Positions 46,728 to 60,052 of a DNA stretch of 64,000 nt are shown in pieces. Made by a program: the position numbers and the translations under genes. This DNA is from Artemia franciscana. Taxonomy: Eukaryota; Arthropoda; Branchiopoda; Anostraca; Artemiidae. Under the pieces are notes generated by a model. That model had not been told where the DNA came from. It saw only the letters and a program-made list of their open reading frames with translations, and ran no database searches. Position 1 is the stretch's first letter. Every line of letters starts with the position of its first letter. The stretch lies in the NCBI RefSeq assembly GCF_032884065.1, contig NC_088881.1, positions 3,964,001 to 4,028,000 on the forward strand, read 5' to 3'.

Positions 46728-48045
46728 TAAACTGTCTGCTGGTTTTGTATCGTTTTTCAAACGTGTGTGTCCAAAAAGTGACTAAATTGTAAATTTCCCT
46801 CCACCTTTTATTGTCATTTTCTGGTATTTTCAATTGAAAAAAAAAGATAAAACTTTCACCCCCCTCTTAATTTTGGAAAATATGTTTTGTCCCTCCCCCT
46901 AAATTCGACGGTATCGATTCGGAGAAACGCCAAAAATTAGTGATATATTACTGTTATGAACAAAATGGATTGTGAGAAGTGATGCTTGTTACAAAAATAC
47001 AAAATATAAACATAAAAAACTATGTACTAAAATAGTTATCACGACACCAACAATCATAAATAAATTTAACCTCGATTTCTTTTTCAAATAATTTCGTCTT
47101 TTTGATTAAATTTGTGTCAGAAGTCTGGGCATTCTTCACAGTTAGTAGACACAGGCAAGCCATTCAAAGGATCGTAAATCCTTGCAAAAAAAAAACTGTG
47201 TTTACCAGTTCATCTGCTTACTGTGTCGACCTTTTCCTTTTCTCATCAGTGACAAAACAATGTGAACATCATTAATGTTAATTGGGGGAGTTAATTGTAT
47301 GTTCATTGCTTCAAGAATTTTAAGAATACACTTTTTCTTTTTTCATCGACCTATCTCTTGTCTTGGTATTTTTGTCCAGGAAAATTCTAAAAAAAATTAC
47401 ACATTTGCCCTCTGCAAATTTTGACGAATAAATTTTACCCCGCTCCCCGCCTAAATTCTCGTGAATTGACGCCAGTGGTAACCTTAGTAAGCTTATAAAT
47501 CGTAAAAGTGGATGTTGTTACTTATATAGTAAAGACCTTTTGTAGCATATGGACGCGTTGGTTATAATAGTGCTGTCAACTATTTTTTTATATATATAAT
47601 TGAACTACTTGTTTGTAATTTGTATCTTCCTCTGTTTTCTAAACTATATCCCTGAGATCGGTTCAGAGGATCTCCCTTTCCAGAAATACAAAAAAATGTG
47701 GCGGTGTGATTGCCCCCTCTCCTATTAATAATCCTTTATCTTCATCTACGAGCCCTACCTGTGGGCTGTCATGTCTTTATCACCGGTCTTACGCTTTGGA
47801 GGAGAGAGGGTAAAACTAAAATAATTAATTTTTAGGTCACTATTTTTAGTCGTCTGTAGGTAGGGTGTCCTGGGTCAATCTCAAAGAAGAAGAAAATCCT
47901 CCCCGCACTCCTTCAGTATGCAGTTGTGTCGAACAACATGACTTGATTCAATGGTATAATATCCAGTGTCTAGCTTCATTATTAAATACATTTTAATTTG
48001 AAGTTTACTCCCAAATGTTACTTCATTACGATTTTTCTCTTATAG

Positions 48046-49280
48046 TTTTGGAAAATATGGCTACAGTCAAGTTAGAAAAAAGAGATGACGATGACGAAAT
48101 TGAAGCGCTTGCTGCTAAGATGGCTGAGGCTAACAAGGCCAAGTTAGCTCAGCAGCAGCAACAGCAAGCCCAGCTAGCAAATGGCCTAACACCTGTTCTG
48201 ATAAGACCTGGTCAACCAGGAATCAGCAGCTTTTTCAGAGCCACTGGTCAACCAACACCAGCTCCAGCGCCCGTTGTACCACAAGATGACGACGACACAG
48301 CAAAAGGAAGGTTTGGTTGGGAGACTGTTGGTTCTATACCTTTCCCACATATTTTTAGACATGGTGAAAAATATGTACCTGTGACATTATTCGAACAAAA
48401 AGTATTGGAAAAGCTCAAATATCTTTTAAAACCAGACATTTACAGTTGTACGTGTATAAGAAGTGTATATGTAACACCCAATGAAGCACGGCTCCTATGT
48501 GACATAAACGCTAGGCATTGTGATTTCTATTATTTCAAGAGTCAAAATCCTTTCACTTTGAACGACTTGCTTGTGAAAGTTAGTGATGCTAAAGAATTTT
48601 ACTCGTTTCTTGAAGTTGTTCACAAGAAATTGACCAAAAGGTCTACAGATCCTTCAGACAGGTGTGGTTTCTACAAAATCAATGGTGAGTCTGTGGTACC
48701 GTATACTATGAAAGCTGGTGTAAAATTCGTTCCTCTTTTTTATTTTGAAGGTGAAACTGACAATTTGAAAACTAAATCAGAAATTATATCTGGCTGGGAC
48801 CTTAGTTATCTTAAATTTTGCTGTAAAGTGCAAGGGATTAGGAATGAGTTGTTTGCAAATGATCAATATGCAGTGGTTAGTATGGCAGATATTAAAGAAC
48901 ACTTTCCCGTTGGAACAGAATTTGTCGAATATTGGCCAAACGAACCCAATATATCTTTAAATGGATATAGTAATTCTGTCTTATCAGCTGCGGGCGTATG
49001 GACGCGAATGCCTACAACTCCCCCTGAGGCATTTACATTTACGGAACAACAAAAAAACATTCCTGCTTCAAGGGTGCTAGTCTCTGCACAAAATACGATA
49101 CTCACCCCTTCTGCACCTATTCGAAGTCAACCCCAAGGGAAAGAGCCAGCAAGGACAATGCAAGGAGTTCAGCAACGTCCTCAGATTGTGACATCAAACG
49201 GAACACCGGTTTATATGACAGGATGGCCTGGTATGATCAATGGTGGATTCCAGGGACAAATATTGCACAATAATGTATTA
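48046..49280 (+). CDS. Exon 2 of the unknown gene: main domain
   Basis: The acceptor TTTTTCTCTTATAG ends at 48045, and the donor GTAAGTTG starts at 49281 after a complete codon (Leu). The exon contributes 408 codons from ATG 48057. Counting from that Met: 1-40 is charged, with KRDDDDEIE and a six-Gln run; 41-83 is Pro-rich and disordered; about 84-300 looks globular (starting GRFGWETVGSIPFPHIFRHG, with LFEQKVLEKLKYLLKPDIYS, a Cys-rich YSCTCIRS, and FYKINGESVVPY); 315-408 is Pro/Gln/Thr low complexity. I do not recognise the domain. Translation without splicing would run to 49559 through a TCT-rich intron. The balanced composition and long open frame make this the most convincing coding exon in the window. 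Role: unknown, probably nuclear. Confidence 0.85.
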
Positions 49281-49523
49281 GTAAGTTGCATTCATCTCTC
49301 ACTTTTTTCATTCTCTGTTTTTTCATTCTTCATCCAACTGTCTGTCCTACTATGTCTCTTGTCACCCCTCTTTATCCCTCACTTCTGCTTTCTTCAACCC
49401 TATCTGTCAGTTTCTCTTTCCTGTCACTTCTCTGTCTTTATATCCTTCTATCTATCCTCCCACTCTCTGTCAGCTTCTCTTTTCTCTAGTTTCTGTCTAT
49501 TTATTCGGTACTGCTTTCTCGCT

Positions 49524-49990
49524 TTTTTATGGCACTTGATATTACCCAATGACATATAGCAATCGCAATTTCTGTCGGTCTGTCTGTCGGTCCCAGTTTT
49601 GCTAGTTTGGGCACTTCCAGATAAGCTAGAAAGATTAAATTTGGCGGACGTATCAGGGACCAGACCAGGTTATATTAGAAATAGTCGTTTTCCCGATTTG
49701 ACCGTCTGGGGGGGGGCGGTTAATTCGAAAAAATAGAAAAAACAAGGTATTTTTAACTTACGAACGGGGGATTGGATCTTAATGGAATTTGATATTTAGA
49801 AGGATATTGTGTCTCAGAGCTCTTATTTTAATTTCCGACCGGATCTGGTGACATCGGGGGGGGGGGGAGTTAGAGGGAAAACCGGGAAGTCTTGGAAAAC
49901 GCTTAGAGTGGAGAGATTGTAATGAAACTTGGTGGGAAGAAGCTCTTGGCTTTTTTGACCTCGTCACAAGTGCCATATGAGCTCTTATTA
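49524..49990. mobile_element. Family H element, copy 3 (467 bp)
   Basis: Starts TTTTTTATGGCACTTGATAT. It ends CTCGTCACAAGTGCCATATG then AGCTCTTA, lacking the last ~8 bases of the usual terminus. One internal unit (GGATCTTAATGGAATTTGAT at 49768). Confidence 0.8.
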
Positions 49991-50108
49991 AGCTTTATTA
50001 AATACAAGACCGTTTACAAAGGGGAGATTCTAAAACCCGTCTGATCAAGTTCCCTTGTAAGTTTCATCGTCCAGGGCTCCAAGCCATTTCTCTTTGGTCT
50101 TTAACTTA

Positions 50109-51778
50109 TTTTTATGGCACTTGGTATTTACCAAGTGACATATAGCGATCGCAAATTCTGTCGGTCTGTCTGTCCCGGTTTTGCTAGTTTAGGCACTTCC
50201 AGATAAGCTAGGACGATGAAATTTGGCAGGCGTATCAGGGACCAGACTAAATTAGAAATAGTCGTTTTCCCGATTCGATTATCTGGGGGGGGGGGGGAGT
50301 GGGGGACGGTAAATTCAGAAAAACTAGAAAAAACGAGGTATTTTTAACTTACGAATGGGTGATCGGATCTTAATGAAATTTTTTATTTAGAAGGATATCG
50401 TGGCTCAAAGCTCCTAATTTAAATCCCGACCGAATCCAGTGACATGGGGAGGGGGAGGCTGGAGAGGGAAACCTAAAATCTAGGAAAACGCTTAGAGTGG
50501 AAGGATCGGGATGAAACTTAGTGGGAAAAATAAGCACAAGTCTAAAATACGGAACTGAAGTAACCGGATCCGCTCTCTTTAGGGGGGTTGGTAATTCAGA
50601 AAAATTGGAAAAAATGAGACATTGAAACTTACGAACGGGTGATCGGATCTTAATGAAATTTGCTATTTAGAAGGATCTTGTGCTTCAGAGCTCTTATTTT
50701 AAATCCCGACCAGATCCGGTGACATTGGGGGGAGTTGGAGGGGGAGATCGGAAAACGTGAACATTGAGGTATCTGTATCTTACGACTTGATATATCGGAT
50801 CTGAATGAAACTTGATGTATAGAAAGATGTCTTGTCTCAAATGCTCCGTTTTTAATTCGAATCAGAATTGGGGCCACTGGGGGTTTGAGGGGGGAAACAG
50901 AAATCTTGGAAACTGGAAATTTTGGTAAACACTTAGAGTGGAGAAATCGGGATGAAACTTGACGGGAGAAATAAGCACAAGTTCTAGATATGTGATTGAC
51001 ATAATTGGAATGGATCCTCTCTATTTGGGGGAGTTGGGGGGGGGGGGTCCAGTGCTTTGGCGAGTTCGGTGCTTCTGGACGTGCTAGGACGATGAAAATT
51101 GGTAGGTGTGTCAGACATCAGCACACATTTACTTGATAACAGTTGTAACCAGAAGAACGGGTAACCAGATCTTAATAAAATTTGATATTTAGACTCATGT
51201 CTCAGAGCTCTTATTTTAAATTCCAACCAGGTCTGGTGACATTGGGGTGAGTTTGAGGGGGAAACCGAAAATCTTGGAAAATGCTTAGAGTAAAGAGATT
51301 GGGATGAAACTTGGTGGGTAGAATAAGCAAATGTCGTAGATACGTGATTGATGTATCCGGAATGGATCCGCTCTCTTTGGGTGGGGGGTCAAGTGCTTTG
51401 GCGAGTTCGGTGCTTCTGGACGTGCTAAGACGATGAAAATTGGTAGGGGTGTCAGGGACCTGCACAAATTGACTTGATAAAGTCGTTTTCCCCGAGTCGA
51501 CCATCTGGGGAGGGCTGAAGGGAGAGGAAAAATTAGAAAAAATGAGGTATTTTTAACTTATGAGTGGGTTATCGGATCTTAATGAATTTTGATATTTAGA
51601 AGAACTTCGTGTCTCAGAGCTCTTATTCTAAATCCCGACCGGCATTAAGTCTCTGGTTTTCCTTTTAAATCAATCTATTGGTTCTTAAAATTTTGCTAGA
51701 GCTCATGCCATATGAGCTCTTGGCTCATGGCTCTTCTGACCTCGTCACAAGTGCCGTATGAGCTCTTAGCTCTTGTTA
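50109..51778. mobile_element. Family H element, copy 4 (1.67 kb, five internal units)
   Basis: Complete termini, TTTTTATGGCACTTGGTATT and AGCTCTTAGCTCTTGTT. Internal markers lie near 50359, 50640, 50790, 51165 and 51570. The short minus-strand frames here (for example 51211-51504) read the same repeat and are not genes. Confidence 0.82.
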
Positions 51779-54700
51779 ATTAATTATAATTAAAATATAA
51801 TCCAAGGTAACCTTTAGACGAGGTATAATATATTGTAGCTATGCTAGGGGTGTGAGGGTATCACTGGATTCACTGGGCTGGAAGATAAGCTTGTTGGGGT
51901 ACCTGACTTTCTCACTCGTGGAAAGCTATTTCGACCAACCATCAAGGTAGCTTGTCCGTGATATCGGATTAATTACCTTCATAGGTGCATATACTCCACA
52001 GGAGAATTGGCACGGATAAATCACTCAATATTCCACAGTAATAAAGCTGGCCTCATAGGTAAACTAAGGACGAACTAAAATATGTTACACTGGGGGGGGG
52101 GCATGTTTTAATTTATCCACATGCGTTTGGACAGTTTTTGTTGTTGCAAAATTCCACTCCCTCTTCATTGCAATCGCATATCAAGGTACACTTCTTTGAC
52201 TAGGGATTTAAGAGGAATCGATACCTTAAAGATCATTTGCTGGCCTCAACATCGGTTAACTGTTTCGAAGATGAAGGGTCCATTTGCGAATCCTCCCGGG
52301 GAAATAGTTGTCATTCAAAGCTATTAAGAATTCGAGTTTTGAATATGAAATTATATTGGAAAGACAGTGCAACTGTGTCGACAATGTTTTTAACGAAAGT
52401 AGGTAGCACCACAAGGAACTCCCGAAATTACAAAGTTGATCAAAAGACATTTCTCAGGAGCTGATTTTAGGTTTTTTCCTAATAGGTATGTTAGGGTATT
52501 AAGGGACAGCCCTTTCCCGACCTTTAAAAAGAAAAAAAAGTCCATACTTTCTAGTGATGTAAGCTTCATTAAACCTGAATATTTCGATCTCCGGCACAAA
52601 ACAAGAGAAGCTAAATGGTCTTTTTTTTCTGAGAATTTCGGAAAAATAAGTATCGGCTTTTAGTGTTATGTCGTTTATTCGGATCTCTTATTCAAGCTCT
52701 ACAGGTTATGCCAAGACCTCCCAGTTAGTCCTAAATAATTTTGCCACACAAACTAAAACGTTTGTAATGAACGTGATATGGGGATCGTTTAAGGTATCGA
52801 ATCCCCTTAATTTGCATTCAAAGGCGCGTATGCTCCATTTCAGCGTTGTTACGTCGAAATAGCCTTATAGTCCGTCATTTAAGCCCATCTATATCTAGTG
52901 TAGGCTGACTATCTACATTTAATATTGGTTTGAAGGAATAAACATGGCGTTGATGGAATATAATGGACGGGTGGGGTAAGCGGTTTTAGGCCTTATAATC
53001 CGAAGGCGGGTCAAGGTATAACACAAGGGCGTATAAATGTGAAATAAAAGACATTTAATGTCAGATGTCAGAAAAAATGGGGGGGGGGTAGTTGCCCTCT
53101 TTAGTTTTAATTCCTAAACAGGGCACTAGAACTTTTGCTTTCAAATCAAATGAGCCCCCCTCCCCTAAAGTGTCTATGACAACTCCTGCCATACGGAGTG
53201 ACTTAATGAAAAGAAAAAAAATAATAAAGTATATAGCCCACTTCGCTCTTTACTTAGGCACGCTGCCCTGCCTATTATTACTGTTACTGCTAACAGCTCA
53301 GTACAGCTCCAAGCCCCGTTAGGCTGAAACAGCTGCGTGCGTTTCCCCTCCCATATATGTTCAAAGCTTCACTCTTTACGTCCTCCAGTGAAATTTACCT
53401 TCAAATCCTGTATATTGTCTTCTTTCCATTTTTTTCGGGGATGACTTGCTTTTTGTTTTGTCCCATAAGGATAGCTAAAAGCATGGTTGTTGGCAATGTG
53501 GCATCCATAAAACAGGCCAATCTTTCATTGTCGTACCTTCATTCTGTTGTCTCCATCCCCTCACTCCGATTGGTTTAACCATCTAAAATGTATAACTCAT
53601 TATACGCATCTAGCACTAAGCCCATGAGATATTTGTGAAATAAGAAGGAGGAGTCTATTTTTAATTAAACCAGTTTCTGGTCGATGATAACAGCTGGTTC
53701 GGATTTTTGGAAGAAAGCCATAAACTAACCTATCGCTTTACAGTTCTGATAAATGGAAAAGGGCCTGTAGTCTAGCTCTTATTTATTTTTTACTGTCTGT
53801 TGCTATGCCAATGTATTGATTTGTTGTTAAATTATTTAAAAAACAAGCGCTTGTGCTCTCGAGAAATTTCATTAGCTAACCGAACTCATTGATTTGAATA
53901 CGTACTGCATTTTTTGATTAACTTTCAAATTGAATTAGCAATGCTAATCTCAGTCAATTGGTATTTTGTGTTCTTCTCATTCTAATGTGAGAAATTTTGT
54001 GCTATGATACTTAGCAGAAGTAAAGAAAGATTAGATTGAGCCCAAATTTGTGGGAATTGTTTGTTGTTTTTTTTCCACCCAAATTTTGGAAGTACAAAAT
54101 TGAAATTTAGAATAAATGCTGAAATGAACGAATATGATGTCACTGAATTGTTGATAGCGGGTCTTTTTCTGGGAACAAAGCAAGTATTTATCTAATTTCA
54201 ACTTTTACTAAGTTTCTGAGCAATTTGCTAAAAAGAAATGCATAGGCTTCTCGTTATTGACGAAAGGAAGTTCTCCAAGGTAGCCTGGCTTAACTTATTT
54301 GATTAGGCTAGTCAAATCCATGTTAATGACCATAAATGACGAATTATGGCTTAAAACTTGGGCGCTTCGAAGGGCTTAGTAAGACATACCAAATGTTTAT
54401 ACAGTAATTGTGTAAAAACAGTTTTAACTGCTCGCTCATTAGCATTGATTTATTTCCTGCTTAAACGAAAAATCACAAGCGTCTTAAAATCTGGTTTTCG
54501 GTGGACTTGACGCTGTCTCAGTTAAGAGCGAAGTAGGCTAAGTATTATTTTTGTTCTCGGCCTAGGAGTAATTTTGAACCAATGGTCGTAGAAACTTCAG
54601 AGGGGGCTCATTTGATTGGAAATTCAAAGTTATAGTGTCCTTTTCAAGTATTAAATCAAAACTCTCAGGACTCCTACTGCTAATGCTGCTACTACTGCTG

Positions 54701-55189
54701 AACTAAATCAAGAAAGTTTATGTGCATTCAGGTTATCAAAATGGCATATGTGCTATATCTCAGGCTCAGAATGGGGCATTAGATTAAAACCTTCAGGGAA
54801 AGTTAAGGGGGGTGTAAAACTAAAGGCACTAGGTATATGTAGGTTGTCAAAATGAAGTATCAGCAATATCTTAAGATTGGCTGAGTGTATTAAGTTGAAG
54901 CTTTCAGGGCTACAACTGCCCCCTGCAGACCAAGCCCCCCTCCCGAACTCAGTTTGCCCCCTCAACTGAAATTTAGTTTCTGCAAACAAAAATCCTGTCA
55001 AAATTAAGGTAAACCTGCGTAATTCAAGTATCCAGAAAAAACAGGTCAGTTTTCTTTAGTGCCTTTATGGTAATATATGATTCATTTTTCAATGTTCACT
55101 GTCATTTTCTCTTGATTTTGGAAAATTTGGCTTCAATCTTACCCCCCCCCCCCCGCCCTAGGATTTTAACGAAATTGCGCCAGTCAAGG
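51779..55189. other. Intronic stretch without supported gene
   Basis: 53080-53200 and 54590-54660 carry R1/tandem-module pieces (GGGCACTAGAACTTTT, GGGGCTCATTTGATTGG). A 14-base C-homopolymer at 55141-55154 begins a decayed CCCTAGGATTTTAACGAAAT fragment. The frames at 52121-52862 lack motifs. Confidence 0.5.
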
Positions 55190-56035
55190 TATTCTTTCTC
55201 ATGACCTGGGGCTAGACTATCTTGAAGAAAATTACTAGCATGTCTGAAAAAACCCGGTTTTCGGATAATCACAACTTCAATGCAGTGGACACGCTTTTTT
55301 TGTCCATGACCTGGATTTTTTTTCGAGGATGATAATTAGCGTGGCTGTACTTCCTGGTTAAGGGAAAAAGATATATATCTACAAACTTGTTTGGGTTGAT
55401 CAGTATAACGATATAGTCCAGATTTTTTTTTTTTTTTTACATGACCTGGATCGAACGGAAGGTCATTAGCATATGTCAGTAAACTCGTTTTCCATAATCA
55501 ATATTTAAGGAAATGGCCAAGTTTCCTTGGCCATGACCTGGACCGTCTCAACTCAAGGAAGGTCATTTACCTTAGCTATACTTTCTGGTTGAGCGAAAAA
55601 GACATATCTACGATAAATAATATACAAGACATATAAGATAATGATAATAAGAAATATATCTATATGTATCTACGTTGGTTAATCGTACGACATAGTCCTA
55701 TGATTGACCAACGGTTTTTTTTTTTTTTACGGAACCTCGGATTTCAAGATAATAGAGGAATGTCATTGTGAGTTTGTTTTTCGGTTGTCAGCATTTAAGG
55801 GACTGGATAAGCTTTCCTTGGCCATGACCTGGACTGTCTCGGAGAGGGTCATTAGCTTATATTTCCTTCCTGGTTCAGCGAATTTCTCTATAAATCCTTT
55901 TACGGTTGATCGGTCTGATATAGTCCAGGTTTTCTGACATGACCTGGTATTGTACGGAAGTTCATTAGCATATGTCAGGAAACTCGTTTTTCGATAATCA
56001 GTGTTTTAGTGAAATGGAACTACCTTGGTATAGGT
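55190..56035. repeat. Dimeric ~230-bp tandem repeat (alternating A and B subunits)
   Basis: Markers CATGACCTGG recur near 55200, 55303, 55440, 55533, 55826 and 55937. A subunits carry CATTAGCATATGTCAGTAAA and CTCGTTTTCCATAATCA. B subunits carry AGCTATACTTTCTGGTTGAG, GAAAAAGA(C/T)ATATCTAC, and GGTTGATC..TATAGTCCA with a T-homopolymer. The order is A-B-A-B-A-B-A. Confidence 0.85.
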
Positions 56036-56119
56036 TCATTAGCATCGCTCTATGGCCTTAAGCGGAAGAGACATCTAGAGAAAAGAAGTTTTTGCATAAT
56101 CATCATTTTTACGGTCTGT

Positions 56120-56240
56120 CAAGAAAGTAGGTCGTCCTCAAATGGAGTTGGAAGAGATCAAAAGAGAAGATTCAATGAAAGTTGTGACTATGTGGGAGGG
56201 GGTAAGCAGTGGAGCTTTGAATAGGTTGGGAGGGGGGTCG
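56120..56240 (+). pseudogene. Decayed LINE ORF2 C-terminus
   Basis: Reads VGRPQMELEEIKRE and later SGALNRLG, aligning with GRPPMGWEDTVRK and REALNRLG of the remnant at 6433-6700. Only about 35 codons remain. Confidence 0.55.
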
Positions 56241-56649
56241 TTAGTTTCTTTCAGCTTAGCGTGAGGCAAGACAAAGAGGAGTGACATAACAGATGAAAAA
56301 TATTTAATTTTGGTAGTATATTTTCACATTTGGGGGGTTGGGGGCAAAGTATTTGAACAGTGTGAAGTTAGAAAACAATTCTTACCTCCTAATATGCAGA
56401 ATAATTGTGCCTAACACAATAGGTATGCAGACCCACTGTAATTTACACCCCCCTCCCACAATGTGCAAATATATAGCCCAAACTTGTTTCTAAAGTACTA
56501 TATTTTAAACAAACTTAAGTATATTTCATTAGGATTGAGCGTCAGAGAAACAGGTTCTACTTAGATGAAGAATATAAGTTCGGGGCAATATAAGGTCGGG
56601 GGGCTATACCTTCTTAGAAAGTAAAGGCAAGTCACAACCGTTGCTGTCA
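56241..56649. other. Stretch without recognisable gene
   Basis: A G-rich pocket at 56331-56345 and plain AT-rich DNA. Confidence 0.5.
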
Positions 56650-57310
56650 GATGAAGAGTGGATATGAAAATCGGCCTTTTCTGAACCTACAAGGAAAGAA
56701 AAACCTAGTTTCTGATCTACCTAAAGGCCTAGTGTCTGATATACCTAAAGGCCTTCAGATCCAAACTTGTCTTGTTTTTGGAACAGTTACCGGTCAACAA
56801 CTTGACGGACCTTCAGCAGTGCAAGATCCTCATGACCGATGCAAAAGCTGAGTTCCCCTTGTCATTTGCATGCCAGATCATCGAATACCTGCAGATGCAG
56901 TTTTAGGGGCTTTTTTTATATTCAGAGGCAGAAGTGAGGCTATTTCAGAAGCCATTTGAATCAGGTGTGGGCAGTTGCTCAGATGAATTGCAGGTCATTG
57001 AGTTGCAAGCAAATGACATCCTTAGGGACTAGTTTAAATAAGGACTTTCTAGTTTTTACAAGTTTCTGTCCCAGGAAGACCTTCCCAACGTCAAAGCTTT
57101 TGCATCACAATACTTTTTTATCTTTGGAACAAAATACTTCTGCAAGCAGACATTTTAGGCGATGAAATACGTGATTAACGATTTAAGAATAACTTCTCTA
57201 TTGATAATCTCTGGTCACTGTTAATCTTAGGGACATCAAATCTAAAGCCAGAAATGTCTACTATTATGTCATCCAGGAAACAATTTAACCATTCCCACAA
57301 AAATAGGTGT
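56650..57310 (+). pseudogene. hAT-family transposase C-terminal remnant (GTF2IRD2/ZBED5-like)
   Basis: The plus strand, over shifting frames, gives FLNLQGKKNLVSDL, then after a frame change FPLSFACQIIEYLQMQF, AEVRLFQKPFESG, SDELQVIELQANDILRD, LSSFYKFLSQEDLPNVKAFA, FGTKYFCKQTF and DNLWSLLILGTSNLKPEM. These match, in order, the end of hAT transposases of the type domesticated as GTF2IRD2 or ZBED5: an LNxxLQGK block, PF, ELQxELIDLQ, FGSTYxCEQxFS dimerisation motif, then NLxxLLRIATSNLxPD. Multiple stops and at least one frameshift make it inactive. The DDE catalytic part and zinc finger are absent. Confidence 0.8.
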
Positions 57311-57641
57311 CCATCTGCAGTGTATCAATGCAATATTAAATAATGATAATATAAACATGTTAATGTCAAATATATAAAATGTTTTCTCATTCTTTCTAAA
57401 AATCTTTCTCATTTGGACATCTATTGTGCAATGTAGTCAATCCCCCAAACTACTTTTTGATAGTTAATGCGGCCTTCCAGCAAAAATGTTTGGAAACTCA
57501 AGGTGTACTTCAACAAGAACAAGAAAATCAGATAAACTAGGACAACTCAAGACGGTGAAAAGTAAACAGGGATTCAGCTCATGAAAATGTAGGGGAGAGG
57601 AGGGCAACATTATTTTTTCAAAATCTAGGGTGTGTAATTGT

Positions 57642-57643
<2 letters not shown>

Positions 57644-57716
<73 letters not shown>
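57644..57716. repeat. TA microsatellite at Helitron 3' junction
   Basis: TA run ending immediately before the CTAG terminus at 57717. The base next to CTAG on the Helitron strand is T, as expected for insertion between A and T. Confidence 0.97.
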
Positions 57717-57717
<1 letters not shown>

Positions 57718-58566
57718 TAGCTGTTGGAGTGGCGCTTCGCGCCACCCCAACACCTAGTTGGTGGGGGGGCTTCGCCCCCCCCCACGCGCGTAAACCGTTA
57801 CGCGCCATTGTAGTTGTGTCCCACCTGTGAATATAGATAGATATATATGTTTTTAACTACGTAAAACTTGCGAATATACAACGTTCTTCGCCGTCCCATT
57901 GTCTGTGCATATAAATAGATTGTCAGGTTTACCGACTCTTGAACATGCAACATATAATTGTCCGTGGGAAAAACAATCCGTATTCAGATCTATACCTCAT
58001 TATTCTAATGATTGCCCTTGAGCTTTGTTGATGGTGATTGCTAATCGAACATTCCTTGTGTCCCCGTCGTCATTTATATATCCCCCTGTGCCCCTCGATG
58101 TCCCCGTTGTAGTTGTGTCCCTGTGTCCCGGTCGTCATTTATATTCCCTGTGTCCCGGTCGTCATTTGTGTCCCGGTGTCCCAGTCTGTAATTTCTCTTT
58201 GAATGTCCCGGTCGTCATTTATATTCCCTGTGTCCCGGTCTGTAATTTCGTCAGTTGACAAAATTTCTCTTCGAACATACCCTGTGTCCCGGTCGTCATT
58301 TATATATCCCCCCTGTGCCCCCGGCGTCCCCGTTGTAGTTGTGTCCCGGTCGTCATTTATATTCCCTGTGTCCCGGTCGTTATTTGTGTACCGGTGTCCC
58401 AGTCTGTAATTTCTCTTTGAGTGTCCCGGTCGTCATTTATATTCCCTGTGTCCCGGTCTGTAATTTCGTCAGTTGACAAACATGACGTCAGTCGACAAAC
58501 AACTTCATGACGACATACAGCTCAATCCTTATAATGACGTCAGTCGACAAACAGACAAACAAACAA

Positions 58567-58568
<2 letters not shown>
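57717..58568 (-). mobile_element. Helitron 3' portion, copy I (reverse)
   Basis: Read on the minus strand: a TGACGTCAGTCGACAAACA-containing stretch, a CCGGGACACAGGGAATATAA minisatellite, and the end of a Pif1-type helicase (57857-58060). The helicase reads NVRLAITINKAQGQSLE, two stops, [40 protein letters not shown], ending YSQVLRS. A short TA/GATA tract and two GC-rich hairpins follow. The last hairpin has a 15-bp stem (GCGCCAC.. with a TTC/GAA loop) right before CTAG, the canonical Helitron 3' end. GQS and CSRVG are helicase motifs V/VI. The Rep domain is absent. Confidence 0.9.
58060..58470. repeat. GTCCCGGTCGTCATTTATAT minisatellite inside Helitron
   Basis: About fifteen units of 20-30 bp built on TGTCCCGGTCGTCATTTATA and TTCCCTGTGTCCC, interspersed with CAGTCTGTAATTTCTCTTTG. 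The same array recurs at 59490-59870. Frames through it (58025-58409) are artefacts. Confidence 0.92.

Positions 58569-58632
<64 letters not shown>
58569..58632. repeat. TA microsatellite between Helitron copies I and II
   Basis: 64 bp of TA directly before TACATACTAG. It again lies beside a Helitron CTAG terminus. Confidence 0.97.

Positions 58633-60052
<1,420 letters not shown>

Larger units (their letters stand above)
45072..48045 (+). other. Intron 1 (model)
   Basis: GT at 45072 and AG at 48044-48045 (acceptor ATTTTTCTCTTATAG). It contains a foldback MITE (45297-45736), a short family H copy (46278-46727) and otherwise unassigned AT-rich DNA. No other exon-like frame was found inside. 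Confidence 0.55.

Noticed and set aside
49281..49559. Extension of the exon 2 protein into a Leu/Ser/Phe-rich tail
   Set aside because: A GTAAGT donor sits at 49281 after a codon boundary; the extension is TCTCTGTC-rich intron sequence that runs into a family H element.
58060..58470. CRISPR or protein-coding repeat
   Set aside because: GTCCCGG units are a minisatellite inside a Helitron and have no spacers of constant length.
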